Of a stretch of DNA of 52,178 nucleotides, positions 38,596-47,921 are shown piece by piece; position 1 is the stretch's first letter; each line of letters begins with the position of its first letter. The notes under the pieces are model-generated. The model was given only the letters and a program-made list of their open reading frames with translations. It searched no databases and was not told where the DNA came from. This DNA is from Secundilactobacillus similis DSM 23365 = JCM 2765 (GTDB lineage Bacteria > Bacillota > Bacilli > Lactobacillales > Lactobacillaceae), in NCBI RefSeq assembly GCF_001311075.1, contig NZ_BBAD01000015.1:1-52178 (forward strand), given 5' to 3'. The position numbers and the translations under genes are program-made.

Positions 38596-41189
38596 ATGAG
38601 ATATAAAGGGTTAGCATTCCTTCTTTCCTGTGTAGGCGCATTAGCGTTTGCAGGGAGTCAATCAGCCAGTGCAGCGACCACGATGGTCAACGTCGATGGA
38701 CTCTACAGCGACTGGGATTCGATTGCAAAAACAAGCATTGGTTCTAGTAACCTGGCAATTACTGGGACTGGCAGTCACGTGTACTTTTACGTGGATGCCT
38801 CGAAGCAATCTTCAGCAGTAAAACTTTCTGATTATAATGTAAAAATTGGTAGTTCTACCTATAAGATTTCCTTATCAGGTAGTGGTGAAAACTACATTCT
38901 TCAAGGACAGGATCAAACCACCGGTAATTCAACAACGTTAAATGATATTGGGGCAGCGGTCGTTAAGGACAACAAAATCGAAGCTGATATTGATTTGACC
39001 AAGTTACCGGAAACGTTTAATGGCATGCAGACGCTGACCATTTTGAACGATAGTCTTGGTAGCGGTGAGGCAACGAGTTTGAACGATATTTCAACGACTG
39101 CCGCAACCGATTTGGCAAATGAGGTTGCGATGCCAACGTTGGCTAGTGGTTCATCGGATACCATTGCTGATTCAAGTAACGTGGCGTCCGCTACTAATAG
39201 TATGACTACTAGCGGCATTACGATTGATGGCGATGATTCCGACTGGGATAACGTGGCTAAAATTCAGACTGGTTATAGCGGCACCAACGATGTTGCCGTT
39301 GCGACTGATAGTAAGCACGTTTACTTTTATGTGAATGGTACGAACTCGACTTCGCCGGTGGCCACGAATAGTTATCAGCTGAATATCGGTAGTAATGGCT
39401 ACTATGTCAGTTTGATTAGTAATGGCGATGGCACGTACAACGTTCAAGCCCAAGATCAGTCCAATAATTGGGTTCAATTGGGAACGATTGGGACGGCAAC
39501 CATCAAAAATAACGTCCTAGAAGCTCAGATTAATTTGAGTGATTTACCACAAAAATACAGTGGGGTACAGACGGTTTCATTGAGTAATCAACAAGTTGGA
39601 CCGGGCACCGCAACCAACATGGTGATTTAACCAGCAATGCGTTGGCGGATGCTGCAGCTGCAACGACCGTCACGCCACTTGAAAAAGTTCAGGTGGGCGA
39701 TACGTATACGACTGCTGATAGTTCGTCGACGAGTTCGGCCTCTAGCAGTAGTACCAGTTCGTCATCCTCAGCTTCAAGTAGTGCTACTAGTTCCTCAGAT
39801 ACTGCATCTTCAGCTGCTTCGAATTCTTCGGAAACAGCAACAACGAATGCTAAGGATACGACTAGTGATACGAAGTCGAGTGATGCTAAGTCAACGGATG
39901 GGATTTCGATTGATGGGGACTACTCGGATTGGGCGAATGTTTCGAAGACTGCGATGGGGTTCTGGGAAACAGACGATGTTGCGGTAACGAATGATGGCAC
40001 TAATATTTACTTCTATTACGATGCTAGCGCCGCTAAAGCACAGGCGTTCCAAGATGAATGGCAGAAAAATTTTTATATGCTGGTTGGCAATAACCAGTAT
40101 CCAGTTACGTTATCGGGAACTAGTGGCGATGTGACTGTTAGTGTGAATGATAAAGCAGTTGGCAAAGCCGTAATCAACGGTAATCGAGTTGAGGCAAACG
40201 TGCCAGTTTCTGATTTAGGCCTTGGCTTTGATGCTAGCGGTCAAACTGTTTCGGTTGGTAATTACAAAGTTGCTGGTAATACTACTGTTAGCACGGTGAT
40301 TAGCAGTGATATCACTAAGAACCAAGTTGCCGATGCAACGAAAGAAACTGATAGCAGCAGTGATAGTAGTAGCTCTAACGACAGTTCCTCAAGCAGTGCT
40401 TCTAGCGCTTCCAGTACACCTGATGTGAATGAAGATGGGACTTCCAATGCTTTAGATCAAGCGGTTTCCGGTGATAGTGATAGCTCAACTGAGACTAAAA
40501 TGCGGATACGAATAATGTATCCGGTGATTTGGGCATCAATATCGACGGTGATTTTAATGACTGGAACGATAAAACGATGACTGAAGTGCACTGGAAAGGT
40601 GACAATGATAATCGAGAATTGGCCACGCTATTAGCTGACGATAAGTATGTGTATTTTTATGTGTTGATGGAGCCTCATCTTGAAGGTGGTTATAAGACTT
40701 TCCAACCATCTGGTTATAAGTTACACGTTGGTGATGCAGTGTATGATATTACCCTTAATAATGGTCAAACTGTTAACTTAGCAAACGGATCAACGCAAGC
40801 TGTTAGCGTGACTGTTTTTGACAATAAAAAATATGAAAAAGATCAAAATAGTATGGACGCTACCATTAACAATGCTGGCGAAGTACGTTGGCAATACTAC
40901 GATTGATCAAACGGCTTATGAGTATATTAAAGATCATGGTAATAGTGCTGTGACGGTTCAAACACCTTCCTATCAGTGGGAAGTCCGCATTCCGCTCAAA
41001 AATTTAACGAGCTCCTCAAATGAGACCGGTCAGGATATTAGTTTAACGACTACAACTATTTGGACCGATACCCTGCATACCAGCGGCGGTAGCACCGGCC
41101 CCGTTGTCCTCGCCAGCGCCGGCTTCTTAATTGCGGCGATCACGGTGTTGAAGACGACCGGCTTTAAGCTGAAGAAGCGGTGGTTTTAA
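38596..41189 (+). CDS. Secreted four-repeat protein with Firmicu-CTERM-like sorting tail
   Basis: A protein of about 865 residues after repair, the likely exosortase substrate. A signal peptide (LAFLLSCVGALAFAGSQ, cleavage near SASA) leads to four domains. Each opens with a DGxxSDW-type motif (VDGLYSDWDSIAKT, IDGDDSDWDNVAKI, IDGDYSDWANVSKT, IDGDFNDWNDKTM) followed by VYFYV-type strands, resembling DOMON/CBM9-like beta domains. Two Ser-rich linkers separate later domains. The C-terminus is a Gly-Gly-Ser stretch, the hydrophobic PVVLASAGFLIAAITVL and basic KLKKRWF, like Firmicu-CTERM. Breaks: one G missing near 39628 (repair TNMGDLTSNALADA), one A missing near 40498 (TKNADTNNVSGD), and a two-base loss or one-base gain near 40880 (AG(A)KYVGNTTIDQ). 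Its stop abuts the xrtG start codon. Confidence 0.84.
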
Positions 41190-41831
41190 ATGAGTATTTA
41201 CCTGATTATTGGGACGATTGTCTGGCTCTATGCCTTGACGATCTTAAAAAGGGCCAAGTTGCCAGCCTTCTACTTTATTGTGGGCAGTGGCGGCCTTTTT
41301 TTCATCTTGATTGCGCTGAGTGATCCGTACTGGGTCTGGTTTTTCACCCATGCGGTGGTGAACGGTGTTCGGTGGTTCGGCGCAGTAACTGGTTGGAGTA
41401 CAACGATGCCAAAATACAGCATTGTCAGCATCATCAACCAAACGGCGCCCATCAATATGAGCATCGATTACGAATGCTCCGGCATTATCGAAACGGCGGC
41501 TTACCTGTCGTTAGTGGTGTTCTTCCCACTGTACAACCGGTTTGAAAAGCTGTTCTTCTCGGTAGCCGGTATGCTGTGGATCTACATGGCCAACGTGATT
41601 CGGCTATCGGTGATCATTACCATCTTGCATTTTGCGGGCGCGAACTACTTCTTTGTGGCCCACGCAATGATTGGCCGGTTAGTCTTCTATGCTTTGGTCA
41701 TCGTGCTCTACTACGAAATCTTTACGTACTCGCAAGTGTCACAGAACCTTTACCACGTCATTAGACGACGATTTCATCGGAAGGGGCTGAGTGATGGATC
41801 TGAGTTATTGGTTAAACGTCACCCTGTTTAA
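41190..41831 (+). CDS. xrtG: Exosortase family protein XrtG
   Basis: A 213-residue polytopic membrane cysteine protease-transpeptidase of the exosortase/archaeosortase superfamily. The catalytic triad is recognisable: Cys96 in YECSGIIE, Arg138 in NVIRLSVI, and His158 in VAHAMIGR. At least five membrane segments surround them. Exosortases cut C-terminal tripartite sorting tails, and the protein encoded immediately upstream ends in such a tail. In Firmicutes the XrtG type is known to occur with a GT2 glycosyltransferase and a 6-pyruvoyl-tetrahydropterin synthase-like protein, as here. The ATG follows the previous stop with no gap, and its 3' end overlaps the glycosyltransferase gene by 38 bases, so coupling is likely. 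The function of XrtG is inferred from the family. Confidence 0.9.
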   Translation: MSIYLIIGTIVWLYALTILKRAKLPAFYFIVGSGGLFFILIALSDPYWVWFFTHAVVNGVRWFGAVTGWSTTMPKYSIVSIINQTAPINMSIDYECSGIIETAAYLSLVVFFPLYNRFEKLFFSVAGMLWIYMANVIRLSVIITILHFAGANYFFVAHAMIGRLVFYALVIVLYYEIFTYSQVSQNLYHVIRRRFHRKGLSDGSELLVKRHPV

Positions 41832-43143
41832 GATGGGCTTTTGGCTGACGTGGGCGTTGATTCCCATCGTGGTTGAAATCCTGCCAGCGCTGTTTTCGGC
41901 GATTGGCTTAATTGTGCGCCAGTTCCGACAGAAAAAGTTGGAAATGCCGGATAAGATGCCGATGATCTCACTGGTGGTGCCGGTCTACAATTCCGAAGAA
42001 ACGCTCTTTCGATGTATCCAGTCAATTCACGATTCCACGTATCCCACGGAACTGATTCAGGTGATTTTGGCGGACAATCAAAGTACCGATAATAGTTTTG
42101 AGGTCTTTGACCGGGCCCATAATCACTATAATGATTTGAATATGCAATTGATCCATACTGAACAGGGGAAAGCCAAAGCGCTGAACTCCGCGATTTATGG
42201 TTGTATCGGAACGTACATTATCAACATCGATAGCGATGGTGTACTGGAAAAACACGCGTTGATGAACATGGTGTTGCGGTTTGAAAACGACTACGATATC
42301 GCGGCCCAAACCGGGACGATTTTGCCACAGCGCGATATGATTATGAACGATGAGGACAGTGGCTGGTTCAAACGACTGTTGCGGAAGAACGAGTATTTTG
42401 AATACGCACAAGCCTTCCTCTCTGGGCGGACGATTGAAGCCCAAAACAACCAGTTGTTCACGATGTCAGGCGCTTTTTCAGCCTTTCGTAAGGAAGCCCT
42501 CCTTAGTACGTTTATGTATAACACCAACACGATTGGTGAAGATACCGATATGACGTTTCAGATTCGGGAACGGTTGAAGCGTAAGGTGGCGATTTGTACG
42601 GATGCAATTTTCTACATCGAACCGATCGCCGGCTTCCACGAACTCTATACCCAGCGACAACGGTGGCAACGGGGCGAACTGGAAGTCATTCACGAGTACG
42701 CGCAACACGCCAAGTTACACGACTTCTTTACGAACTTCTTGATTCGGCGCGAAATGATCGATCACACCTTCTTGTTTCCCAAGATGATCTGGATGTTTGC
42801 CTCGATTGCCTTACTGTTCTTCCGGTATTCAGCAATCATGATGGGCATGTCGTACTTCATTATCTACTTACTGTACGTGTTCGTTGGTTTTCTGAATTTT
42901 ATCTGTGTTAAGCTATTACTGAAAGACTTTTCCGATGAGAATTCGTTTTACGGTTCCCTTTGGTGGGTGACCTTCACGTTACCGCTCTATAACTTCGTGC
43001 TGTCATGGATTCGGTTTATCGGCATCCTTAATAGCATGACGGAGACTTCTAGTTGGAACTCCGAAAAGTTCGGTGACGAAATGGATTCGGCACAGGAAAT
43101 TCTTGAGAACGACTATAACTGGGTGAAACACAAACGGGGGTAA
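41794..43143 (+). CDS. Processive-type GT2 glycosyltransferase, exosortase-G associated
   Basis: A 449-residue membrane glycosyltransferase. An N-terminal hydrophobic segment precedes a GT2 domain (about 57-300) with the features of processive synthases: SLVVPVYNSEETLFRCIQS, D94 (ADNQS), DSD at 146-148 (NIDSDG), GED at 248-250, and the Q(Q/R)xRW signature as QRQRW at 287-291. Several helices follow. This set occurs in cellulose, hyaluronan and PNAG synthases, so the product is probably a surface polysaccharide or glycolipid extended across the membrane. No PilZ domain is present. GGAAGGGG precedes the ATG at 41794. The next gene starts within five bases. It fits the exosortase-G-associated glycosyltransferase type; the sugar is unknown. 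Confidence 0.9.
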   Translation: MDLSYWLNVTLFKMGFWLTWALIPIVVEILPALFSAIGLIVRQFRQKKLEMPDKMPMISLVVPVYNSEETLFRCIQSIHDSTYPTELIQVILADNQSTDNSFEVFDRAHNHYNDLNMQLIHTEQGKAKALNSAIYGCIGTYIINIDSDGVLEKHALMNMVLRFENDYDIAAQTGTILPQRDMIMNDEDSGWFKRLLRKNEYFEYAQAFLSGRTIEAQNNQLFTMSGAFSAFRKEALLSTFMYNTNTIGEDTDMTFQIRERLKRKVAICTDAIFYIEPIAGFHELYTQRQRWQRGELEVIHEYAQHAKLHDFFTNFLIRREMIDHTFLFPKMIWMFASIALLFFRYSAIMMGMSYFIIYLLYVFVGFLNFICVKLLLKDFSDENSFYGSLWWVTFTLPLYNFVLSWIRFIGILNSMTETSSWNSEKFGDEMDSAQEILENDYNWVKHKRG

Positions 43144-43147
43144 TTGG

Positions 43148-43525
43148 TTGTCACATCAAGTCCACACTTATAAAATCAAATCCTACGTGAATGCCAGCCA
43201 TGCCATGCGCTGGGCTGACGGACAGGGAAAGCAACATAACCATACCTGGGAAATTATCAGTGAGTTTAAGAGTGCCGGTGATCACATGATCATCTTTAAC
43301 GATATTGAGCGCACCCTAAACGATATTTTTCAGACTTTTTCGGGCAAGTTTTTAAACGAACTCCCCGCATTTCAAAAAATCAATCCCACGGTTGAAAACG
43401 TGACGATTTGGCTATTTAAGCTGATTACGGATGCGTTGGATGGACTGCATGCCGATTTAATTCGACTGGAAGTTGGGGAATCGCCAACCCGGTCATACTG
43501 TATTACCGTGGAAGACGATGAATAG
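43148..43525 (+). CDS. 6-pyruvoyl-tetrahydropterin synthase-like protein, exosortase-G associated
   Basis: A 125-residue small protein of the PTPS/QueD fold. The zinc-binding histidines are likely H18 (NASHAMRW) and H30 and H32 (QHNHTWEI). FNDIERTLNDIFQTFSGKFLNELPAF, NPTVENVTIWLF and LIRLEVGESPTRSYCI complete the typical pattern. The catalytic Cys between the first two histidine motifs of classical PTPS is not seen. The start is a TTG at 43148 after GGGGG at a suitable distance; no ATG fits. This subtype is a known companion of XrtG, but its chemistry there is not established. No pterin or queuosine gene is nearby, so a non-pterin role is plausible. Confidence 0.85.
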   Translation: MSHQVHTYKIKSYVNASHAMRWADGQGKQHNHTWEIISEFKSAGDHMIIFNDIERTLNDIFQTFSGKFLNELPAFQKINPTVENVTIWLFKLITDALDGLHADLIRLEVGESPTRSYCITVEDDE

Positions 43526-43561
43526 TGAGTTGGCTGATTAGGATCGGCCAATCCAAAAACA

Positions 43562-43591
43562 GGGGAATCGTGTGAACGGTTGCCCGTTTTT
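43562..43591 (+). terminator. Possible internal terminator or attenuator in the exosortase-G cluster
   Basis: GGGGAATCG-tgtgaa-CGGTTGCCC is a hairpin with two mismatches, followed by GTTTTTG. It lies in the only sizeable gap of the cluster (118 bp, between the PTPS-like and the membrane protein gene) and may reduce downstream expression. Confidence 0.4.
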
Positions 43592-43642
43592 GATTAACTG
43601 AGCGGGTATTATGGCTCAGGATAAAGGGAAGTGAGTCCATTC

Positions 43643-45252
43643 ATGCCAATGACACAACGGTTGTTTAAGTTTGGCCATCGCACCATCGGCATCATCTTTA
43701 ACTTTTTTATTTTTGTGACGCTCTTATTTGCGATCACCTCGCCCAATCTGATACTAGGGGATAACGATAAAACTGGGTCAGGCACAACGCTGGTGACCAG
43801 CTGGTTGCTGATTATCGTGGTGGCGTTTTTGCTGTGTACGGCAACCTTTCCGAGTTTTCGGCACCGCTTAAAGGTAATCTTTATCGACCACAAATTGGCG
43901 ACGGCCAGTGTCGTTTGCGCACTGGTGATTGGCTGGCAGGTCTTGTTTGTGGCGATGGTTCATCCGCCAATCGGATTTGACCCCGGTGCGATTCACGAAG
44001 CGTTGTACAACACGTCTGACCCGGAGTTACGCGCCTACTACAGTGAGTACTACAACAACCTGTTACTGGTGCTGATTCAACACGGCTTGGCAACCACGTT
44101 CCACACAACGAGTTGGTTGTTCATGGACTACTGTACGCTGATCATGGCTGACTTAGCGGCGCTGTTTAACATCTTTGGCGTGTGGTTACTGGACAAGCGC
44201 AAACTTGCGCCGGCAATGTATATTCACGCGGCGGCCTATTCGGTCTTTCCCATGATCATCGTGCCTACACCGATGTTTGGGTGCTGCCGTTTGTGTCGGG
44301 GTACCTGTTGGGGTACTTACTGATGACGAACCCGCGGTGCAAAACATGGGTGCGGGTTGTCGCAACCATCTTCTTTGCGGTGATGGCGATCGGCGCTTAC
44401 TTCATGAAACCGTCCGCCATCATTGGCGTGATTGCGATTGTGATCATCGAAGCGTTGTTTAAACTCAAGCAGGCTCAGTCGGTGAAGCAATTGTTGAAGC
44501 TACCGCGACTGTCGTTGATTTTAGGCCTACTGTGGCTGGTTGTCGCTGGCGCAACGTACGAGGCCGGCAACCGGGTCGTCCTTCAGCAAACCTATATTCC
44601 GGTCACTCAAGGCCGCACCATGCCAGCAATTCACTTCGTCAGCATGGGGGTCTCCGGTGAAGGGGGGTATAACGCGCACGATGCCTTGGTTATGGGCCAG
44701 TTGGCCACTAAGGAAGAGCGTTCAGCCTACTCGAAAAAGTTACTGATTAAACGATTGAAGAAAATGGGGCCCTTTGGCTACCTTCAATTCTTAGTTAAGA
44801 AACAACGCAACAACACCGCTGATGGGACCTTTGCGTGGGTCAAGGAAGGTCACTTTATTAACCTTGATCCAACACCAACCGTTACGACTGGCTTAGCTGG
44901 TAACCTGAACCAATTCGTGTATCTTTACGGCACTCGGCTCGGTGATTTTCGTTTTATCGCCCAAGCTTGGTGGGTGATTTGGCTAGCACTGATTGCTTTG
45001 GGTTGGTCGGATAAACGGAAATTTGTCTTGATCTTACGCACCATGGTTATTGGCGGCATGCTATATTTACTGATTTTTGAAGGCGGGCGTTCCCGGTACC
45101 TGATCCAGTTCCTACCGGCGTTCTTCATGCTCGCAGCTCTGGTTTACGACCGCAGTTTCGCCTTCGTTGCCCGGGTTTATCGTTGGGGAACTGGCCAATT
45201 GATGCACCAATCAAAAACGGAGACGGGTGACAACGATGCAACTTCACATTAG
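43643..45252 (+). CDS. Large integral membrane protein, exosortase-G associated
   Basis: A protein of about 536 residues with roughly ten or more membrane helices, after repair. The outer loops include VHPPIGFDPGAIHEALYNTSDPELRAYYSEYYNN, FHTTSWLFMDYCTLIM and VSMGVSGEGGYNAHDALVMGQLATKEERSAYSKK. The layout resembles lipid-sugar-using GT-C membrane glycosyltransferases (mannosyltransferase-like), and the position matches a conserved membrane protein known beside XrtG. One G is missing near 44265; repair reads MIIVAYTDVWVLPFVSGYLLGYLL. I start at 43643 (MPMTQRLF) after AAAGGGAAG. Its 3' end overlaps the GGDEF-EAL gene by 17 bases. The catalytic role is inferred only from the fold-like layout. Confidence 0.78.
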
Positions 45253-47077
45253 CTTCCCGCTGTTTATCATGCGGGTGATCACGGTAAGCTTTTTCAGTAT
45301 TGGGTTTATTCAGTATTTTCATCGATTATGGATCGATGCGTTTGAGAATGAGGAAATGCCGGTAGGGGCGCGGCGGTTAAGACGCGTGCTATTAACGCTA
45401 GTTTCCGTCGTCTTAGCCCTGTTTATCCACTTTGCGGCAATGGCCTACATTCATAACGATTCAGCGGTACTGTATCATAACTGGGCGCTGTTTGTATTGA
45501 CGTTACCGGTTCTTTATGAAGGCTTCAACCGCTTTGAAGAAGGGTTACAGTTTGCGACCATGATGCTGATTTGGTATATGCATCACGAGCCAAACTTCTT
45601 TCAGCCGAAGACGTTGATTGCGTTAGTCGGCTTCTTGGTTATCGTACTGGCGCTCAAACGGTACCATCAGTTCGTCATCGTTCACTGGTGGGCCGGTATG
45701 GTGAGTGGTGGGGTATTAGCTGCCCTATTTTGGTCGACGGTCCCACCCGTTTCGATGGGTGTTGCGATGACCCCGAGTCTTGAGGTTGAAGCAGTTGTGT
45801 TATACACCCTGATGATTGCCTTCGTGTTAGGGTACTGGTTACGGCAGTATCGCGAAGACTTGAAGAACCACGAACTGGCGCAGTTGGCCCACTATGAAGA
45901 GGGAACCCGGCAGAATCAGCAAGCGGCATATCAAGCTGAGTTGCAGATGCTATTTTCGCGGTCGTTGCTGAACGGCGAATCGTTAACGTTTGCGACACTG
46001 GATTTGGACCACTTCAAGCAGGTCAACGACCAGTACGGGCATTTGGCCGGTAACGCGGTGTTGATCGGCGTTGCGGATACGGTGAAAACTATTTTGGATA
46101 AAGCCGATGTCCCGTTGATGAAAACCCAGTTAACTGGTGAAACGTTCAATATTGTGTTCCCTAACCGATCAGCAGAAGCGGTGATGCCGGTGATCAAGGA
46201 CTGCTGGCAAGCGATTCGCAAGCAGGAGTATGATTATGAAGGTCGTGGCATTGCGGTTACGGCGTCAGTGGGCGTGACGGCATTGCGACAAACGGATAAG
46301 AGCGTTAATGACGTTTATAAGCGGGCGGATGATGCGTTGTCAAAATGCAAGCGCAACGGCCGTGATATTATCACCTTTGATGACAAACTCGTGTCAGGCG
46401 TCGATAAAATTGAAAAAAAACTGGCCGATTACCGCTACATTGGGCAAGGGGTCTATGATTTGACGAAGCCCGAAATACCGAAGTGCTATCATGAGTTGCT
46501 ATTGCGGTCTCACGATGCCAGTCAGGATCGCTGGTACTTACCAGATACGTTTGAGATCCCGGTTTGGATTCAAATTCACCTGTTAAAAACGGTGATGAGT
46601 CATACGACCCTGCAGAACTTTAACGTGAACCTCACGGCGGACCAGTTTAAAGATCTGGACTTTGCGGAGGCGTTAACTCAGTTTGCGGAAAGTCCGGATG
46701 GACCGGACAATTTAACGGTTGAAATTACCGACCTGTCAGATTCACAAACAACTCGGCGAATCAGTGCGATCTACCGGGCGGCCGGTATGAAAATTCTGAT
46801 CGACGATGTCGGTAGTGATAACGATTTTGAAATCGTCCGCAACTCAATGCCGTACATCAACGGCATCAAGTTTGCGATGCAGAACTTACGCAAAACAACC
46901 AACGCCAGCGAGTTACGTGAACGGGTCAAATTCTGGCGGCAGGTTGCGGATGAGAATGACTTAACGTTTATTTTAGAAGGCGTTGAAACAAAAGAGGACC
47001 TTGAAATGGCACAGGAGTTAAAGGTTGCCAATGTTCAGGGGTATTATTTTAGTAAACCGGAACCGTTTAGAGCGTGA
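45236..47077 (+). CDS. Membrane GGDEF-EAL protein with degenerate GGDEF motif
   Basis: A 613-residue c-di-GMP signalling protein. About six or seven membrane helices (residues 1-202) form a sensor-like module, followed by a coiled segment and a GGDEF domain (about 245-385). The substrate half of the GGDEF domain is canonical (TLDLDHFKQVNDQYGHLAGN), but the signature is TGETF at 300-304 in place of GGDEF, and no RxxD inhibitory site is seen. Cyclase activity is therefore doubtful. The EAL domain (about 410-610) keeps E420 (ELLLR), N465, E496, D523-D524, K545, E581 and Q601. Its loop 6 reads DDVGSDND, not DDFGTG. It may be a phosphodiesterase or a c-di-GMP sensor. The start ATG lies inside the previous gene; a GTG nine bases earlier is possible. 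Confidence 0.9.
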   Translation: MQLHISFPLFIMRVITVSFFSIGFIQYFHRLWIDAFENEEMPVGARRLRRVLLTLVSVVLALFIHFAAMAYIHNDSAVLYHNWALFVLTLPVLYEGFNRFEEGLQFATMMLIWYMHHEPNFFQPKTLIALVGFLVIVLALKRYHQFVIVHWWAGMVSGGVLAALFWSTVPPVSMGVAMTPSLEVEAVVLYTLMIAFVLGYWLRQYREDLKNHELAQLAHYEEGTRQNQQAAYQAELQMLFSRSLLNGESLTFATLDLDHFKQVNDQYGHLAGNAVLIGVADTVKTILDKADVPLMKTQLTGETFNIVFPNRSAEAVMPVIKDCWQAIRKQEYDYEGRGIAVTASVGVTALRQTDKSVNDVYKRADDALSKCKRNGRDIITFDDKLVSGVDKIEKKLADYRYIGQGVYDLTKPEIPKCYHELLLRSHDASQDRWYLPDTFEIPVWIQIHLLKTVMSHTTLQNFNVNLTADQFKDLDFAEALTQFAESPDGPDNLTVEITDLSDSQTTRRISAIYRAAGMKILIDDVGSDNDFEIVRNSMPYINGIKFAMQNLRKTTNASELRERVKFWRQVADENDLTFILEGVETKEDLEMAQELKVANVQGYYFSKPEPFRA

Positions 47078-47177
47078 GGAGAAGCGGTTAAAGAGCGGCG
47101 TATAAGGCGCAGCCATAAAGCTACCGGGTTTTGGTGGCTTTATGCTGACGCCCTTATACATAGCTCTTTGCTTCTCC
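47078..47177. repeat. Long imperfect hairpin directly after the GGDEF-EAL stop
   Basis: Arms of about 45 bases pair across the loop ACCGGGTTTTGGT. Paired blocks from outside in are GGAGAAGC/GCTTCTCC, AAAGAGC/GCTCTTT, GTATAAGG/CCTTATAC and CATAAAGC/GCTTTATG. The left arm begins with the base after the stop codon. No T-run follows, so it is not a classic terminator. Its core resembles the palindrome at 20831-20895. Confidence 0.65.
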
Positions 47178-47203
47178 GAACGCGTTTCGGCGTGGTGGCC
47201 TAA

Positions 47204-47490
47204 AACCATCAAAGCAGCCAAACTTCACAACAATAACAATTAAGCGGAAAATAAAAGCTTCAGTCAAGCCGAAAACAACGTCGCCACAATGCACGTCGCC
47301 AATAGCAATCAATATAAGTTACGAGTCACCGGTTTCGCGCAAACTTAGTCCAGTCGTATATGATGCCGTAAAGCACCAAAGCAGCCAAACTTCACCGCAA
47401 CAACAAATAAATGGGGATTCAGAGCCCCAATCAAGCCGAAAAAACGTAGCCACAATGCATGCGCCAATAGCACTCAAAAAACTAAGTAAA
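47204..47490. repeat. Imperfect direct repeat of about 115 bp
   Basis: Two copies lie 167 bp apart. CAAAGCAGCCAAACTTCAC is identical at 47210-47228 and 47377-47395. Further blocks TCAAGCCGAAAA and GCCACAATGCA then GCCAATAGCA recur at the same offset. I see no convincing gene here. The minus-strand frame at 47319-47513 gives a Cys/Trp-rich hydrophobic peptide but lacks a good ribosome site. The 47078-47583 stretch otherwise holds nothing I recognise. Confidence 0.6.
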
Positions 47491-47583
47491 CCTACGTGAC
47501 CGATCCACGGCAATCACCAACCATCTTGCGCTAGTTCCAAAATCAAAACGTAGTCCCATGGCGGCCCTTATAACATTAAACCA

Positions 47584-47612
47584 TTGACATCATTCTCTAA
47601 TCGTATTACCAT
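47584..47612 (+). promoter_or_regulatory. Promoter of the T-box leader
   Basis: TTGACA (47584-47589), a 17-base spacer and TACCAT (47607-47612). Confidence 0.55.
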
Positions 47613-47664
47613 AATCGTTAACGAAACAACTGACAAAAGCCAGCCAACTAAACAAATTAACGTT

Positions 47665-47921
47665 GACGAGAAGAGTAGTTGATCCAGTAACCGTTAAGCG
47701 AGCACCGGGTGATGAGAGGGTGTCTGTGACCGATCGACGAAGATGAACTCCGAGTTTTGGCAAGCGGTGCAAGCTGCTAACCCGTTAGGACCCGATACGT
47801 CCCAGACATCGATGATCGGTGTTGTTGAGCCATTGCTAGCAATAGAAATGGAAATTAGGGTGGCAACGCGAAGTAGCTCTCGTCCCTAGAACGTTCAGTT
47901 CTGGGGACGGGAGCTTTTTTG
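47665..47921 (+). promoter_or_regulatory. T-box riboswitch controlling the amino acid permease gene
   Basis: The conserved T-box core AGGGTGGCAACGCG is at 47857-47870, just before the terminator/antiterminator hairpin. Stem I starts near GACGAGAAGAGTAG. On its 3' side GATGAACTCCGAG is the likely specifier loop; TCC (Ser) is my preferred reading, which suits the CycA-like permease, while CTC (Leu) is also possible. Uncharged tRNA would stabilise the antiterminator and switch the gene on. Confidence 0.88.
47875..47920 (+). terminator. T-box terminator
   Basis: GCTCTCGTCCCTAGAAC pairs with GTTCTGGGGACGGGAGC, followed by TTTTTT. The 5' arm overlaps the antiterminator side of the T-box, as usual. 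Confidence 0.88.

Noticed and set aside
47319..47513. Minus-strand 64-codon frame giving a hydrophobic Cys/Trp-rich peptide
   Set aside because: No ribosome site is visible, and the other copy of the direct repeat does not keep the frame, so I treat it as non-coding.
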